Shown here piece by piece: positions 24,804-34,495 of a DNA stretch of 64,000 bases. The stretch is taken from assembly GCF_003732265.1 (NCBI RefSeq), contig NZ_MOBK01000007.1, positions 1-64,000 of the forward strand. Reading direction: 5' to 3'. The translations under genes and the position numbers were made by a program. The notes beneath the pieces were generated by a model. The model saw nothing but the letters and a program-made list of their open reading frames with translations, was not told where the DNA came from and did not search any database. The stretch is from Pseudomonas brassicacearum. GTDB lineage: Bacteria; Pseudomonadota; Gammaproteobacteria; Pseudomonadales; Pseudomonadaceae. How positions within the stretch are numbered: the first letter of the stretch is position 1; each line of letters opens with the position of its first letter.

Positions 24804-26180
24804 TCAACACTCCACCGCGCTAACCGCCAACCCACCCCGCGATGTCTCTTTATATTTGTCATGCATATCGGCGCCGGTATCGCGCATGGTGCGGATCACC
24901 CGGTCCAGCGAGATAAAGTGCTGACCATCCCCACGCAGCGCCATCTGCGCCGCGTTGATCGCTTTCACCGCCGCAATCGCATTGCGCTCGATGCACGGCA
25001 CTTGCACCAGCCCGCCCACCGGGTCGCAGGTCAGGCCGAGGTTGTGTTCCAGGCCGATTTCCGCCGCATTGCACAACTGCTCCGGCGTTGCACCGAGAAT
25101 CTCCGCCAGCCCCGCTGCCGCCATCGCGCAGGCCGAACCCACTTCGCCCTGGCAACCGACTTCGGCGCCGGAGATCGAGGCGTTTTTTTTGCACAGAATT
25201 CCCACCGCTGCGGCGCTGAGGAAATAGTCGACCACGTTGGCCTCCGTCACCGCCTCGCTGAACTTCATAAAGTAGTGCAACACCGCCGGAATGATCCCCG
25301 CCGCGCCGTTGGTCGGCGCCGTGACCATGCGCCCGCCGGCGGCGTTCTCTTCGTTGACCGCCAGGGCGAACAGGTTGACCCACTCCATGGCACTCAAGGT
25401 CGAGCCGATCACGTTGGGTTTGCCCAGCTCCTGCAGACTGCGGTGCAACTTCGCCGCACGACGGCGCACATTCAGTCCGCCGGGAAGGATGCCTTCGTGC
25501 TTGAGGCCCTGGTCGACGCAATCCTGCATGGCGCGCCACAACTTCATCAGGCCGGCGCGGATTTCTTCTTCGCTGCGCCAGACCTTCTCGTTGGCCATCA
25601 TCAATTCAGCCACGCGCAGGTTGTGCGTCTGGCACAGGCTCAACAATTCGACGGCGCTGGAGAAATCGTACGGCAACTCGGTGCGGTCCAGATCGACCAC
25701 GCCGCTGGACGCCTGGGCCTCATCCACGACAAAACCACCGCCGACGGAATAGTAGGTGTCGCGATGTATTTCACCGTGATCGCCTTCGACGATCAGGGTC
25801 ATGGCATTGGGGTGGAACGGCAGGTTTTCGTCGATCAGGCGCATGTCGCGGGCCCAGACAAAAGGCACCGACAAGCGACCGTCGAGCAACAACGTGTGGG
25901 TTTCGCGCAGGGTTTCGATGCGGATGCCGATTTGCGACGGATCGATCGCATCCGGCCACTCGCCCATCAGGCCCATGATCACCGCATTGTCGCTGCCGTG
26001 ACCGATGCCGGTGGCCGACAACGAACCATAAAGTTGAACTTCGACCCGTCGCACCTGCTCAAGTAGATGCTTGTCCCGTAGCGACTCGACAAACAGCGCG
26101 GCGGCCCGCATAGGCCCCACGGTGTGTGAACTGGAAGGGCCGATGCCGATTTTGAACAGGTCGAAAACGCTGATAGCCAT
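24804..26180 (-). CDS. sdaB: L-serine ammonia-lyase
   Basis: 458 residues. Iron-sulfur L-serine dehydratase converting serine to pyruvate and ammonia. The N-terminal substrate-domain motif IGPSSSHTVGPMRAA and the C-terminal Cys residues of the 4Fe-4S site (VGCQGEVGSACAM, LTCDPVGG, VQVPCIERN) are visible. It is the last step of choline-carbon use via glycine and serine, and adjacent to gbdR in the same order as in P. aeruginosa. Starts at ATG 26180; the longer ORF lacks family similarity. Confidence 0.92.
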   Translation of the reverse strand: MAISVFDLFKIGIGPSSSHTVGPMRAAALFVESLRDKHLLEQVRRVEVQLYGSLSATGIGHGSDNAVIMGLMGEWPDAIDPSQIGIRIETLRETHTLLLDGRLSVPFVWARDMRLIDENLPFHPNAMTLIVEGDHGEIHRDTYYSVGGGFVVDEAQASSGVVDLDRTELPYDFSSAVELLSLCQTHNLRVAELMMANEKVWRSEEEIRAGLMKLWRAMQDCVDQGLKHEGILPGGLNVRRRAAKLHRSLQELGKPNVIGSTLSAMEWVNLFALAVNEENAAGGRMVTAPTNGAAGIIPAVLHYFMKFSEAVTEANVVDYFLSAAAVGILCKKNASISGAEVGCQGEVGSACAMAAAGLAEILGATPEQLCNAAEIGLEHNLGLTCDPVGGLVQVPCIERNAIAAVKAINAAQMALRGDGQHFISLDRVIRTMRDTGADMHDKYKETSRGGLAVSAVEC

Positions 26181-26615
26181 TACTGCCGAACTCCTGGATG
26201 TGCCGACTCCAGACGCAAAGGCGCCCAGTGGCGGAGCTGCTACGCTCAAGCTGCAATCCGCCGAGATGGCCGCATCATCAGGCTTTTGTCATGTCGTTCG
26301 ACGTCTCACACCGACGCACTCATGCCCACTAACGCCGCAGGGCGGTGACGCAATGTTTTCGCCGTTTTTTAGCGGATCAGAGGGGGAAAGAGAGCCGAAA
26401 AAAGCTGTAAACGACGTCACCGACACTGGATGCGACCATCCCTGTACTGGATACGACGCCCCCTGTAGGCGTCAGATTTTCACTGGTACATGATCGTATC
26501 GACTCGATTGCAAGGCGCCGTGGTAGAGCTGTCTCCAAAACGCCATCCAACCGCAACCTATAAGTGCGGTGGTCCAGTCGGAACACTGCCAAAAAAAACA
26601 CCAAGGAGTCCATCC
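26181..26615. promoter_or_regulatory. sdaB/cbcX divergent control region
   Basis: 435-bp gap. Two tandem 21-bp direct repeats begin at 26425 and 26446 (ACTGGATGCGACC... then ACTGGATACGACG..., each ending in CCTGT), 17 of 21 bases identical. The GCGAC and ACGAC cores sit at 26432 and 26453, 21 bp apart. AraC/GlxA-type binding, most likely by GbdR, is inferred. The site lies ~150-190 bp upstream of the cbcX ATG and ~250 bp from sdaB. Confidence 0.6.
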
Positions 26616-27563
26616 ATGAAAGGTTCCCCGTCGTTGTTGTTGGCCGCCATGCTGAGTCTGCCGTTACTGGCTCAAGCTGCAGAACCCGCTCAGTGCAGTA
26701 CCGTAAACTTCTCCGATGTCGGCTGGACCGACATTACCGCGACAACCGCTACCACCAGCGTCGTGCTCGACGCCCTCGGCTACAAGACCAAAACCACGAT
26801 GATTTCCGTGCCGGTGACCTACAAGTCCCTGGCCGACGGCAAGAACATGGACGTCTTCCTGGGTAACTGGATGCCGACCATGGAAAACGACATCAAGGCT
26901 TACCGTGATGCCGGCACCGTCGACGTGGTGCGCACCAACCTGACCGGCGCCAAGTACACCCTCGCCGTGCCGCAAGCGCTGTACGACAAAGGGCTGCATG
27001 ACTTCGCCGACATCGCCAAATTCAAGAAAGAGCTCGACGGCAAGATCTACGGCATTGAACCTGGTAACGACGGTAACCGCCTGATCCAGAGTATGATCGA
27101 CAAGAACGCCTTCGGCCTTAAAGACGCTGGTTTCAAAGTGGTCGAGTCCAGCGAAGCCGGCATGTTGTCGCAGGTCGATCGCGCGCAGAAGCGCGACACC
27201 GCCGTGGTCTTCCTCGGCTGGGCGCCGCACCCGATGAACAAGCGCTTCAAGATCCAGTACCTCACCGGTGGTGACGACTTCTTCGGCCCCGACTTCGGCG
27301 CCGCCACCGTGGCAACCAACACCCGCAAGGGTTACACCCAGGAATGCAGCAACGTCGGCCAACTGCTGAAGAACCTGGAATTCAACGTCGACATGGAAAG
27401 CTCTCTGATGGGCAACATCCTGGACGACAAGATGAAGCCTGACGCGGCCGCCAAGGCCTGGCTCAAAAAGAATCCACAGGTCCTCGATACCTGGCTCGCT
27501 GGCGTGACCACCATTGACGGTAAACCTGGCCTGGAAGCCGTGAAAGCCAAGCTCGCGCAGTAA
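26616..27563 (+). CDS. cbcX: Choline/betaine ABC transporter periplasmic binding protein CbcX
   Basis: 315 residues with signal peptide (MKGSPSLLLAAMLSLPLLAQAA). OpuAC-type; VGWTDITATTATTSVVLDALGY matches CaiX. It captures choline in the periplasm for CbcWV. AAGGAG eight bases ahead of the ATG. The upstream ORF extension to 26490 is not supported. Followed by a strong hairpin before cbcW, consistent with more binding protein than permease. Confidence 0.92.
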   Translation: MKGSPSLLLAAMLSLPLLAQAAEPAQCSTVNFSDVGWTDITATTATTSVVLDALGYKTKTTMISVPVTYKSLADGKNMDVFLGNWMPTMENDIKAYRDAGTVDVVRTNLTGAKYTLAVPQALYDKGLHDFADIAKFKKELDGKIYGIEPGNDGNRLIQSMIDKNAFGLKDAGFKVVESSEAGMLSQVDRAQKRDTAVVFLGWAPHPMNKRFKIQYLTGGDDFFGPDFGAATVATNTRKGYTQECSNVGQLLKNLEFNVDMESSLMGNILDDKMKPDAAAKAWLKKNPQVLDTWLAGVTTIDGKPGLEAVKAKLAQ

Positions 27564-27572
27564 TCGCTTACG

Positions 27573-27594
27573 CCGGACGGCTTCGGCCGTCCGG
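27573..27594 (+). terminator. Intercistronic UUCG hairpin between cbcX and cbcW
   Basis: Nine-base perfect stem CCGGACGGC/GCCGTCCGG with TTCG loop, 10 bp after the cbcX stop, without a T-run. More likely an mRNA-stabilising or attenuating structure than a full terminator. Confidence 0.75.
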
Positions 27595-27629
27595 GCTGTT
27601 TATTTCCTTGCATGCGGACGTTCACTACC

Positions 27630-28475
27630 ATGCTGATTGATCAGAAAATCCCTTTAGGCCAGTACATCGCGGGCTTCGTTGAATGGTTGACGCAACACGG
27701 CGCCAACACCTTCGACGCAATCGCCGTGACACTGGAAACGATGATCCACGGCGTGACTTTTGCGCTGACCTGGTTCAACCCGCTGGCATTGATCGGCCTC
27801 ATCGCGCTACTGGCACACTTCATTCAACGCAAGTGGGGACTGACGGTCTTCGTCATCGCCTCCTTCCTGCTGATCCTCAACTTGGGGTACTGGCAGGAAA
27901 CCATGGAAACCCTCGCCCAGGTGCTGTTCGCCACCCTGGTCTGCGTGGTCATCGGCGTGCCGTTGGGCATCGTCGCCGCGCACAAACCGATGTTCTACAC
28001 ACTGATGCGTCCGGTGCTCGATCTGATGCAGACCGTACCGACGTTCGTGTACCTCATTCCTACCCTGACCCTCTTCGGTCTGGGTGTGGTCCCGGGCTTG
28101 ATCTCGACGGTAGTGTTCGCGATTGCCGCGCCTATCCGCCTGACCTACCTGGGCATTCGCGATGTTCCGGAAGAATTGATGGACGCTGGCAAGGCCTTTG
28201 GCTGCTCGCGACGTCAACTGCTCTCACGGATTGAATTGCCCCACGCCATGCCAAGCATCGCGGCCGGCATTACCCAGTGCATCATGCTGTCGCTGTCGAT
28301 GGTGGTGATCGCGGCACTGGTAGGCGCCGACGGCCTGGGCAAACCCGTGGTCAACGCACTGAACACTGCTGATATCGCCCTGGGCTTCGAAGCGGGCCTG
28401 GCGATCGTATTGCTGGCGATCATGCTCGACCGTATCTGCAAACAACCCGACGCCAAAGTAGGGGGTGACGCATGA
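27630..28475 (+). CDS. cbcW: Choline/betaine ABC transporter permease CbcW
   Basis: 281 residues with about six membrane segments and the ABC permease EAA-type loop (RDVPEELMDAGKAFGCSRRQLLSRIELPHAMP). Inner-membrane core for quaternary-amine uptake shared by CbcX, CaiX and other binding proteins. I prefer ATG 27630 (MLIDQKIPLGQY) to the in-frame ATG at 27612, based on family N-termini; the ribosome site is weak for both. Overlaps cbcV by four bases. Confidence 0.9.
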   Translation: MLIDQKIPLGQYIAGFVEWLTQHGANTFDAIAVTLETMIHGVTFALTWFNPLALIGLIALLAHFIQRKWGLTVFVIASFLLILNLGYWQETMETLAQVLFATLVCVVIGVPLGIVAAHKPMFYTLMRPVLDLMQTVPTFVYLIPTLTLFGLGVVPGLISTVVFAIAAPIRLTYLGIRDVPEELMDAGKAFGCSRRQLLSRIELPHAMPSIAAGITQCIMLSLSMVVIAALVGADGLGKPVVNALNTADIALGFEAGLAIVLLAIMLDRICKQPDAKVGGDA

Positions 28476-29650
28476 GCATTATTCGCTTCGATAACGTCGA
28501 CGTAATCTTCTCCAAAGATCCACGCGAGGCACTCAAGCTGCTGGATCAAGGCATGACCCGTAACGAGATCCTGAAAAAGACCGGGCAGATCGTTGGTGTG
28601 GAAAAGGCCAGCCTGGACGTCGAAAAAGGTGAAATCTGCGTACTGATGGGCCTGTCCGGCTCCGGCAAGTCCAGCCTGCTGCGCTGCATCAACGGCCTCA
28701 ACACCGTCAGCCGTGGCAAGCTGTTTGTCGAGCACGAAGGCAAGCAGATCGACATCGCCTCGTGCACCCCGGCAGAACTGAAAATGATGCGCACCAAGCG
28801 CATTGCGATGGTGTTTCAGAAGTTCGCCCTGATGCCTTGGTTAACCGTTCGTGAAAACATCAGTTTCGGCCTGGAGATGCAGGGTCGTCCCGAGAAGGAA
28901 CGCCGCAAACTGGTGGACGACAAGCTTGAGCTGGTGGGCCTGACCCAATGGCGCAACAAGAAACCCAACGAGCTGTCCGGTGGTATGCAGCAACGTGTGG
29001 GCCTGGCCCGCGCCCTGGCGATGGACGCCGACATCCTGCTGATGGACGAACCGTTCTCGGCACTCGACCCGCTGATCCGCCAAGGCCTGCAAGACGAATT
29101 GCTGGAACTGCAACGCAAGCTGAGCAAGACCATCGTATTCGTGAGCCACGACCTCGATGAAGCCCTGAAGCTCGGCAGCCGCATCGCGATCATGAAAGAC
29201 GGTAGGATCATCCAGTACAGCAAGCCGGAAGAAATCGTGCTGAACCCGGCGGATGACTACGTGCGGACCTTCGTCGCGCACACTAACCCGCTGAACGTGT
29301 TGTGCGGCCGCAGCCTGATGCGCACGCTGGACAACTGCAAGCGCATCAACGGTTCGGTGTGCCTCGATCCGGGCGGCGATTCGTGGCTGGACCTGGCTGA
29401 AGGCAACACCATCAAGGGCGCCCGCCAGAACGGCGCGAGCCTGGACCTGCAGAACTGGATTCCAGGGCAAGCGGTGGAAGGTCTGGGGCGTCGGCCGACG
29501 CTGGTGGACTCGAACATCGGCATGCGCGATGCGCTGCAGATTCGTTACCAGACAGGCAACAAACTGGTGTTGCACGACAACAACAAAGTGGTCGGGATTC
29601 TCGGGGACAGCGAGTTGTATCACGCGCTGCTCGGCAAGAATCTGGGGTAA
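28472..29650 (+). CDS. cbcV: Choline/betaine ABC transporter ATPase CbcV
   Basis: 392 residues. Walker A GLSGSGKS at 60-67, signature LSGGMQQR at 168-175, Walker B LLMDEP at 189-194. The C-terminal ~120 residues after the ATPase look like a CBS-type regulatory domain, as in OpuA/ProV ATPases. Coupled to cbcW through ATGA. Confidence 0.92.
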   Translation: MSIIRFDNVDVIFSKDPREALKLLDQGMTRNEILKKTGQIVGVEKASLDVEKGEICVLMGLSGSGKSSLLRCINGLNTVSRGKLFVEHEGKQIDIASCTPAELKMMRTKRIAMVFQKFALMPWLTVRENISFGLEMQGRPEKERRKLVDDKLELVGLTQWRNKKPNELSGGMQQRVGLARALAMDADILLMDEPFSALDPLIRQGLQDELLELQRKLSKTIVFVSHDLDEALKLGSRIAIMKDGRIIQYSKPEEIVLNPADDYVRTFVAHTNPLNVLCGRSLMRTLDNCKRINGSVCLDPGGDSWLDLAEGNTIKGARQNGASLDLQNWIPGQAVEGLGRRPTLVDSNIGMRDALQIRYQTGNKLVLHDNNKVVGILGDSELYHALLGKNLG

Positions 29651-29660
29651 GGCAACAGAC

Positions 29661-29695
29661 ACAAAAACGCCGCGAGAGGATCGCGGCGTTTTTGT
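29661..29695 (+). terminator. Rho-independent terminator of cbcXWV
   Basis: Perfect 15-base arms (29661-29675 and 29681-29695) with a GAGGA loop and GTTTTTGT at the 3' side, 10 bp after the cbcV stop. The A-rich left flank could let it act from the other side too. Confidence 0.88.
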
Positions 29696-29738
29696 TTATC
29701 GGAATATCGGGGGCAGCAGTTGTGAAGCTGATGGCCCC

Positions 29739-29813
29739 TTCGCGAGCAAGCCCGCTCCCACATTTGATCTGCGTCGTTCACAAATCCAATGTGGGAGCGG
29801 GCTTGCTCGCGAA
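29739..29813. repeat. REPIN downstream of cbcV
   Basis: Outward-facing REP pair with a short spacer, between the cbcXWV terminator and the betT 3' hairpin. Confidence 0.9.
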
Positions 29814-29819
29814 GAAGAT

Positions 29820-29850
29820 AACGCGGTGTTTCAGACTGAAACACCGCGTT
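29820..29850. terminator. Hairpin 3' of betT
   Basis: Perfect 15-base arms (29820-29834 and 29836-29850) that can form a stable stem 10 bp past the betT stop on the minus strand. T-run weak, so termination is probable rather than certain. Confidence 0.6.
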
Positions 29851-29860
29851 CAATCAAGAC

Positions 29861-31867
29861 CTAGCTATAGACACGGCCAAGGAGTTGCCGATGGCTTTCA
29901 AACTGATCGAGCACGTCACGGGTGATCTGATCCTGGGTGAAGCCCATCAAGTCGTAATCCTGGCTACCGTTGTGCAGGTACACCTCGGCGCGGTAGTAGC
30001 GTGCGCGCGGTTCATCAGCGCTTTCCGCAGACGCGGTGTCACTCGCCGCCGCCAGATAGCCGTCCAGGCTCACTTCGTAGACAAAAGGGTTGCCCTCTTC
30101 CATCTCGATCCGCACGCCCATGCAGCGCTTCGACTTGCCCAGCAATGTCTGCACATCCAGACCCTGACCACGCAATTGCACCGCCGCATCTTCCAGCGCC
30201 GGGCTGACTTGCTTGTCCATGAAACGCTGAACAATCGACTGGTTCGGTTGCAGGTCCAGCTGAGTCAGACGCTCGCTGAAACCACGACGACCACGCGCCG
30301 CCAACTCCGCTTGCTCCTGCTCGATCTGCACGTCCTGGCGCATGGCCTTGTGCAAGCCGAACATGAAGAACACCAGCACCACCGAGAACGGCAGACCGGC
30401 CAGCACCACCATGGTTTGCATGGCTTCGAAGTTACCGGCGAACAGCAGGCCGATGGTCACCAGCGTGATCACCGCCGACCAGAAGATCCGCAGCCAGTGC
30501 GGCGCATCTTCGTCGACATTGCCGCCCTTGCACGAAAGGTTGGCCATCATCACCGCGCCGGAATCCGCCGGGGTCAGGAACAGCACGAAACCGACAAAGA
30601 TCGACACGCCGATCACAACCTTCGACGCCGGGTAATGCTCAAGCAACTGGTAGATCGCCATCGACGGCTGTTCGAGCGCCGTCTTCCCGAGCTCCACCGC
30701 CCCATGGTTCATCACCAGGTCCAGGGCCGAGTTACCGAAGATCGACAGCCACGCCAGAGTGAAGCCCAGCGGAATCAGCAGCACGCCAGCCACCAGTTCA
30801 CGCACCGTGCGACCACGGGAAATACGCGCGATGAACATGCCCACGAATGGCGCCCAGGAAATCCACCAGGCCCAGTAGAACAGGGTCCACAGCCCCAACC
30901 AGCGATCGGACTTCTCACTGTCGCCTTCGTACACATACAGGTCGAAGGTCTTCAGCACCACGCCGTTCAGGTAATCCCCGATGTTCTGCACGAAGCCGTT
31001 GAGCAGGTGCAGTGTCGGGCCGAACAGCAGGACGAAAATCAGCAAACCGCTGAACAGCACGATGTTCAGGTTGGACAGACGGCGAATACCGTTTTCCACA
31101 CCGGACACGGCAGCGATGGTCGCCACGGTGCTCATCACGATGATCACGATCAGCAGGTTGGTGTTGCTGTGTTCCATGCCGAACAGGTTTTCGAGGCCCG
31201 AGGACACTTGCAGCGAACCAATCCCCAGGTTCGTCACCAGACCCAGCAGGGTCACGAACATGCCAAAGCCATCCACCGCATGACCAGCCGCGCCTTTGAC
31301 CCAGCGCTCGCCCACCAGCGGGTACAACGCAGAACGCAACGCGAGCGGCTGGTTGTGACGGTAGGCAAAGTAGGCAACGGCCAGACCGACCAATGCGTAG
31401 ATCGCCCAGCCATGCAGGCCCCAGTGCAGGAACGTCAGCTGAACGGCCTGACGGGCGGCCATGTTGCTGGCGGCCACGCCTTCGGGCGGATTGAAGTAGT
31501 GGTCCAGCGGTTCGGAAGCACCGAAGTACAGCAGCGAGATGCCGATACCCGACGAGAACAGCATCCCCGCCCAGGCGCCGTAGCTGAAGTCCGGGGTGTC
31601 GTCCTTGCTGCCCAGTTTCAGTTTGCCGTAGGACGAAAACGCCAGGCCCACCACAAACACCAGGTACGCGGCGATCACCACCATGTAGTACCAGCCGAAG
31701 CTGCGGGACAACCAGGCCTGGGCAATACCGAGCAATCTGCCGGCCTCTTGCGGGGCGATGATCAGAATGGCGGTCAACAACAGGATCAGCGCGGTAGAGG
31801 TGTAGAACACCCAACCGTTGACCGTCACCTTATCGGGTGGGGTCTTTATAAGAGAGGCAGAACTCAT
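29861..31867 (-). CDS. betT: BCCT-family choline transporter BetT
   Basis: 668 residues. About twelve membrane segments and the BCCT signature WAWWISWAPFVGMFIARISRGRTVRE. The C-terminal ~150-residue soluble tail is typical of osmotically regulated BetT proteins. Proton-coupled choline import for the BetBA pathway. Start at ATG 31867; the 12-residue longer ORF has no ribosome site. Divergent from betIBA, as in many pseudomonads. Confidence 0.92.
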   Translation of the reverse strand: MSSASLIKTPPDKVTVNGWVFYTSTALILLLTAILIIAPQEAGRLLGIAQAWLSRSFGWYYMVVIAAYLVFVVGLAFSSYGKLKLGSKDDTPDFSYGAWAGMLFSSGIGISLLYFGASEPLDHYFNPPEGVAASNMAARQAVQLTFLHWGLHGWAIYALVGLAVAYFAYRHNQPLALRSALYPLVGERWVKGAAGHAVDGFGMFVTLLGLVTNLGIGSLQVSSGLENLFGMEHSNTNLLIVIIVMSTVATIAAVSGVENGIRRLSNLNIVLFSGLLIFVLLFGPTLHLLNGFVQNIGDYLNGVVLKTFDLYVYEGDSEKSDRWLGLWTLFYWAWWISWAPFVGMFIARISRGRTVRELVAGVLLIPLGFTLAWLSIFGNSALDLVMNHGAVELGKTALEQPSMAIYQLLEHYPASKVVIGVSIFVGFVLFLTPADSGAVMMANLSCKGGNVDEDAPHWLRIFWSAVITLVTIGLLFAGNFEAMQTMVVLAGLPFSVVLVFFMFGLHKAMRQDVQIEQEQAELAARGRRGFSERLTQLDLQPNQSIVQRFMDKQVSPALEDAAVQLRGQGLDVQTLLGKSKRCMGVRIEMEEGNPFVYEVSLDGYLAAASDTASAESADEPRARYYRAEVYLHNGSQDYDLMGFTQDQITRDVLDQFESHRQLLGRVYS

Positions 31868-32190
31868 GGCACAGATGCTCCAGGCAGTGCGAGAGAAGAA
31901 CACAAGGCAACGCGTTACCCGACCAATCGGTTAGTGGGCAGCCGACCGGCGGGTGATATAAAGACACCCCGAAAAAAGCCCGAAACCCCGGGAGCGCCAG
32001 AGCGCGTGGGTTTCGAGCAATTTCGGAAGTCGTTTTTTCCGCCACTGCGCGTAGGAAAAACCTGTAGGCAGCGACGATTTGTCGCAGATCTTATTCTTTG
32101 TTGATTGAACGTTCAATCAAAACAAAATAGACTGGCCCTCAATCCGGTAGCCGTTTGACGTCCACCGGAAGGCCTAAGGAGATGTGCAAG
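31868..32190. promoter_or_regulatory. betT/betIBA divergent control region
   Basis: 323-bp gap holding the BetI-type palindrome at 32101-32120 and the betI ribosome site at 32176. No other gene seen. Region is locally AT-rich from 32085 to 32135. Confidence 0.75.
32101..32120. promoter_or_regulatory. BetI operator
   Basis: Perfect 20-bp palindrome with half-site TTGATTGAAC, ~70 bp upstream of betI. Its ATTGAACGTTCAAT core matches the TetR-type sites bound by BetI; choline relieves repression. Position allows control of betIBA and perhaps betT. Confidence 0.85.
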
Positions 32191-32784
32191 ATGCCCAAGG
32201 TCGGTATGCAACCCATCCGCCGCCAGCAACTGATCGAAGCCACATTGCTGGCCGTCGATCAAGTCGGCATGGGGGACGCCAGCATTGCGCTGATCGCCCG
32301 TTTGGCCGGTGTCTCGAATGGCATCATCAGTCATTACTTTCAGGACAAGAACGGTCTGATCGCCGCCACGATGCGGTACCTGATGAGTGTCCTCAGCGAG
32401 AACGTCACCCTGCGCCGCCAAGCGCTGACAGATGAAAGCCCACGGGCACATCTGCAGGTGATCATCGAAGGCAACTTCGACGCCAGCCAGGTCAATGGAC
32501 CGGCAATGAAAACCTGGCTGGCCTTCTGGGCCACCAGCATGCACCAGCCGTCTTTGCACAGGTTGCAGCGGATCAACGATCACCGTCTGTATTCCAACCT
32601 GTGTTGCCAGTTCCGCCGTGTATTGCCGCTCGATGATGCGCGCAGTGCGGCCCGCGGCCTGGCGGCTCTCATTGACGGTTTGTGGTTGCGCGGCGCGTTG
32701 TCGGGAGATGCTTTCGACACCGAGCAGGCGCAACAGATCGCTTACGAATACATGGATTTCCAACTGGCCAAGCGGGTGAGTTAG
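32191..32784 (+). CDS. betI: Choline-responsive repressor BetI
   Basis: 197-residue TetR-family repressor; N-terminal helix-turn-helix GDASIALIARLAGVSNGIISHYF, followed by an all-helical ligand domain. It represses betIBA (and often betT) until choline binds. AAGGAG nine bases before the ATG. First gene of betIBA. Confidence 0.93.
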   Translation: MPKVGMQPIRRQQLIEATLLAVDQVGMGDASIALIARLAGVSNGIISHYFQDKNGLIAATMRYLMSVLSENVTLRRQALTDESPRAHLQVIIEGNFDASQVNGPAMKTWLAFWATSMHQPSLHRLQRINDHRLYSNLCCQFRRVLPLDDARSAARGLAALIDGLWLRGALSGDAFDTEQAQQIAYEYMDFQLAKRVS

Positions 32785-32891
32785 AGCACACACAGAACGC
32801 TCAACCCCCGAACCGCCACTGACCAGCGTGCCAGCGCAACACGGCACGTCCAGTGGTCAACGCCAACCACTTATGCACTTGCGAGGACTTT

Positions 32892-34364
32892 ATGGCCCGT
32901 TTCGAACTGCAAAAACTCTACATCGATGGCGGTTACTCCGACGCCAGCAGCGACGCCACTTTCGAAGCCATCAACCCGGCTAACGGTGAAGTCCTCGCAA
33001 CCGTACAACGCGCGACCAAAGAAGACGTTGAACGCGCGGTGGTCAGCGCCGAAAAGGGCCAGAAGGTCTGGGCCGCGATGACCGCGATGGAGCGTTCGCG
33101 CATCCTGCGTCGAGCCGTCGACATCCTGCGCGAGCGCAACGATGAACTGGCCGCCCTGGAAACCCTGGACACCGGCAAGTCGTTTTCCGAAACCAAGTAC
33201 GTCGACATCGTCACCGGCGCTGACGTGCTGGAGTACTACGCAGGTCTGGTCCCGGCCATCGAAGGCGAGCAGATTCCCCTGCGCACCACCTCGTTCGTCT
33301 ACACCCGTCGCGAGCCGTTGGGCGTCGTCGCCGGTATCGGCGCGTGGAACTACCCGATCCAGATCGCCCTGTGGAAATCCGCACCGGCCCTGGCGGCCGG
33401 TAACGCGATGATCTTCAAGCCAAGCGAAGTCACGTCCCTGACCACGCTGAAACTGGCCGAGATCTACACCGAAGCAGGCTTGCCAGCCGGCGTGTTCAAC
33501 GTACTGACCGGCAGCGGCCGTGAAGTCGGCACCTGGTTGACCGAGCACCCACGCATCGAAAAAATCTCCTTCACCGGCGGCACCGACACTGGCAAGAAAG
33601 TCATGGCCAGCGCCTCTGCCTCGTCACTGAAAGACGTGACCATGGAACTGGGCGGCAAATCCCCGCTGATCATTTTCGACGACGCCGACCTCGATCGCGC
33701 CGCCGACACCGCGATGATGGCCAACTTCTACAGCTCCGGCCAGGTCTGCACCAACGGTACTCGCGTGTTCGTACCGAGCCACCTGAAAGCTACGTTCGAA
33801 GCCAAGATCGTTGAGCGCGTTGCGCGCATCCGCGTCGGCAACCCGGAAGACGAGAACACCAACTTCGGTCCTCTGGTCAGCTTCGCCCACATGGAAAGCG
33901 TGCTGGGCTACATCGCCAAAGGCAAGGAAGAAGGCGCTCGCGTGCTGTGCGGCGGCGGTCGTCTGACCGATGGCGAATTCGCCAAAGGCGCATTCGTGGC
34001 CCCGACCGTGTTCACCGACTGCACCGACGAGATGACCATCGTGCGCGAAGAAATCTTCGGCCCGGTGATGGCAATCCTGACTTACGAAACCGAAGAAGAA
34101 GTGATCCGTCGTGCCAACGACACCGACTTCGGCCTGGCCGCTGGTGTTGTCACCAAGGACCTGAACCGCGCTCACCGCGTGATTCATCAACTGGAAGCCG
34201 GTATCTGCTGGATCAACGCCTGGGGCGAGTCCGACGCGAAGATGCCGGTCGGCGGCTACAAGCAGTCGGGTGTGGGTCGTGAGAACGGGATCAGCTCTCT
34301 CAATAACTTCACCCGCATCAAGTCCGTGCAAGTCGAACTGGGTGAGTACGTTTCGGTATTTTGA
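32892..34364 (+). CDS. betB: Betaine aldehyde dehydrogenase BetB
   Basis: 490 residues. Oxidises betaine aldehyde to glycine betaine with NAD(P)+. Catalytic Cys286 (SSGQVCTNGT) and general-base Glu252 (MELGGKSP) are at the same numbers as in P. aeruginosa BADH. GAGGA precedes ATG 32892; about 100 bp after betI. Confidence 0.95.
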   Translation: MARFELQKLYIDGGYSDASSDATFEAINPANGEVLATVQRATKEDVERAVVSAEKGQKVWAAMTAMERSRILRRAVDILRERNDELAALETLDTGKSFSETKYVDIVTGADVLEYYAGLVPAIEGEQIPLRTTSFVYTRREPLGVVAGIGAWNYPIQIALWKSAPALAAGNAMIFKPSEVTSLTTLKLAEIYTEAGLPAGVFNVLTGSGREVGTWLTEHPRIEKISFTGGTDTGKKVMASASASSLKDVTMELGGKSPLIIFDDADLDRAADTAMMANFYSSGQVCTNGTRVFVPSHLKATFEAKIVERVARIRVGNPEDENTNFGPLVSFAHMESVLGYIAKGKEEGARVLCGGGRLTDGEFAKGAFVAPTVFTDCTDEMTIVREEIFGPVMAILTYETEEEVIRRANDTDFGLAAGVVTKDLNRAHRVIHQLEAGICWINAWGESDAKMPVGGYKQSGVGRENGISSLNNFTRIKSVQVELGEYVSVF

Positions 34365-34376
34365 TTAGCTGATCCA

Positions 34377-34481
34377 GCTACAAGCGGCAAGCTTCAAGCT
34401 GCAAGTAAAAGCAGTTTGGTTTGCCGCTCCATCTCAACACCGCTCGCTGCTCTCTTGCAGCTTGAAGCTTGCAGCTTGAAA
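34377..34481. repeat. CAAGCTGCAAG-family inverted repeat between betB and betA
   Basis: Arms ACAAGCGGCAAGCTTCAAGC and GCTTGAAGCTTGCAGCTTG; contains CAAGCTGCAAGTAAAAGC (34395-34412), identical to 9581-9598. It ends a few bases before the betA ribosome site, so it forms most of the betB-betA intercistronic RNA. Confidence 0.85.
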
Positions 34482-34495
34482 CTCCCGGAGGGCCT

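Noticed and set aside
29885..32104. 739-codon plus-strand ORF
   Set aside because: Antisense to betT; His/Gln/Arg-rich translation typical of an opposite-strand shadow.
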